From positions 2,790,001 to 2,854,000 of the forward strand of contig NZ_CP082301.1 in the NCBI RefSeq assembly GCF_019880305.1: a DNA stretch of 64,000 nucleotides. Reading direction: 5' to 3'. Source of the DNA: Streptomyces decoyicus (GTDB taxonomy: Bacteria > Actinomycetota > Actinomycetes > Streptomycetales > Streptomycetaceae). This document shows positions 63,766 through 64,000 of this stretch, piece after piece. The notes under the pieces are model-generated. The model had not been told where the DNA came from. It saw only the letters and a list, made by a program, of their open reading frames with translations, and ran no database searches. Position 1 is the first letter of the stretch. Each line of letters opens with the position of its first letter. The position numbers and the translations under genes were made by a program.

Positions 63766-64000
63766 TTACTCGGCGACCGGAACGATGTTCACGACCTTGC
63801 GGCCACGGTGGGTGCCGAACTGCACCGCACCGGCAGCAAGGGCGAACAGGGTGTCGTCGCCGCCGCGGCCGACGCCCGTGCCCGGGTGGAAGTGGGTGCC
63901 ACGCTGGCGGACCAGGATCTCACCGGCGAGGACGGCCTGACCGCCGAAGCGCTTCACGCCGAGCCGCTGAGCATTGGAATCGCGACCGTTCCGAGTGGAC
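63766..64000 (-). CDS. rpmA: 50S ribosomal protein L27 (5' end cut off)
   Basis: 77 codons plus one base are visible, from [20 protein letters not shown] to [16 protein letters not shown]; about eight residues (expected MAHKKGAS) lie beyond the window edge. [20 protein letters not shown] is the diagnostic L27 sequence. L27 sits near the peptidyl-transferase centre. The rpmA-obg-proB order is standard for actinobacteria; rplU is expected just outside. Confidence 0.97.
   Translation of the reverse strand, partial: STRNGRDSNAQRLGVKRFGGQAVLAGEILVRQRGTHFHPGTGVGRGGDDTLFALAAGAVQFGTHRGRKVVNIVPVAE

Overview
The window is about 70% G+C chromosomal DNA with dense coding on both strands, many GTG and occasional TTG starts, and a gene order (phoH-ybeY, hrcA-dnaJ, hemW, lepA/rpsT, holA, comEC-comEA, leuS, rsfS-LCP-nadD, proA-proB-obg-rpmA) that I recognise from the core of Streptomyces chromosomes. 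Mycothiol-dependent formaldehyde detoxification, an RsbW/SpoIIE-type phosphatase and repeat-rich proline/tyrosine membrane proteins fit the same genus. No phage, integrase, transposase, CRISPR array, rRNA or biosynthetic gene cluster is visible.

Layout. 1-2.9 kb: CBS/CorC-type transporter-like protein (3' end cut off by the window), ybeY and phoH in one leftward operon. 3-10.2 kb: a metabolic block with a PfkB kinase divergent from a GH4 glycosidase, S-(hydroxymethyl)mycothiol dehydrogenase with its MBL partner, a glucarate-dehydratase-like gene with a truncated MFS transporter remnant beside it, and a secreted HAD phosphatase. 10.3-20.2 kb: RNA and protein quality control (rnz, HIT, OsmC, rsmE, nitronate monooxygenase, dnaJ, hrcA with CIRCE, a MBL hydrolase, DUF3097, Uma2, hemW). 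20.3-27.7 kb: SpoIIE phosphatase, long-chain acyl-CoA ligase, lepA divergent from rpsT. 27.7-31.5 kb: a stretch in which nearly every intergenic gap carries different short tandem repeats, around an orphan membrane protein, holA and a small conserved protein. 31.5-37.9 kb: nat, rrf2, comEC, comEA, degV. 38-44.4 kb: a membrane protein, leuS with an apparent leucine attenuator, and an S53 protease. 44.7-48.7 kb: two identical tRNA-Ala(GGC) genes flank a GT87 gene, two small zinc-ribbon genes and the fused remnants of an MFS transporter and an XRE/MmyB regulator. 48.8-64 kb: phosphatase-rsfS-LCP-nadD-small membrane proteins, M48 protease, two related membrane proteins, proA, a conserved gene, proB, a TagF-like transferase, obg and the start of rpmA.

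How it works together. Most genes serve housekeeping: ribosome assembly and translation (ybeY, rsmE, rsfS, lepA, obg, rpsT, rpmA, leuS, tRNA-Ala), proteostasis (hrcA-dnaJ, M48, S53), replication and DNA uptake (holA, comEA/EC), and NAD and proline synthesis (nadD, proA, proB). The strongest regulatory finding is upstream of leuS: a 12-residue leader peptide containing three consecutive Leu codons, preceded by a leaderless-type -10 box and followed by an intrinsic terminator, the architecture of ribosome-mediated leucine attenuation. Other points of interest are back-to-back truncated pseudogenes, a comEC stop codon lying inside the -10 box of rrf2, several predicted leaderless starts, candidate operators at fadD and at the glucarate dehydratase, and the repeat-filled gaps. 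I see no convincing evidence for a wholly new multi-gene system.
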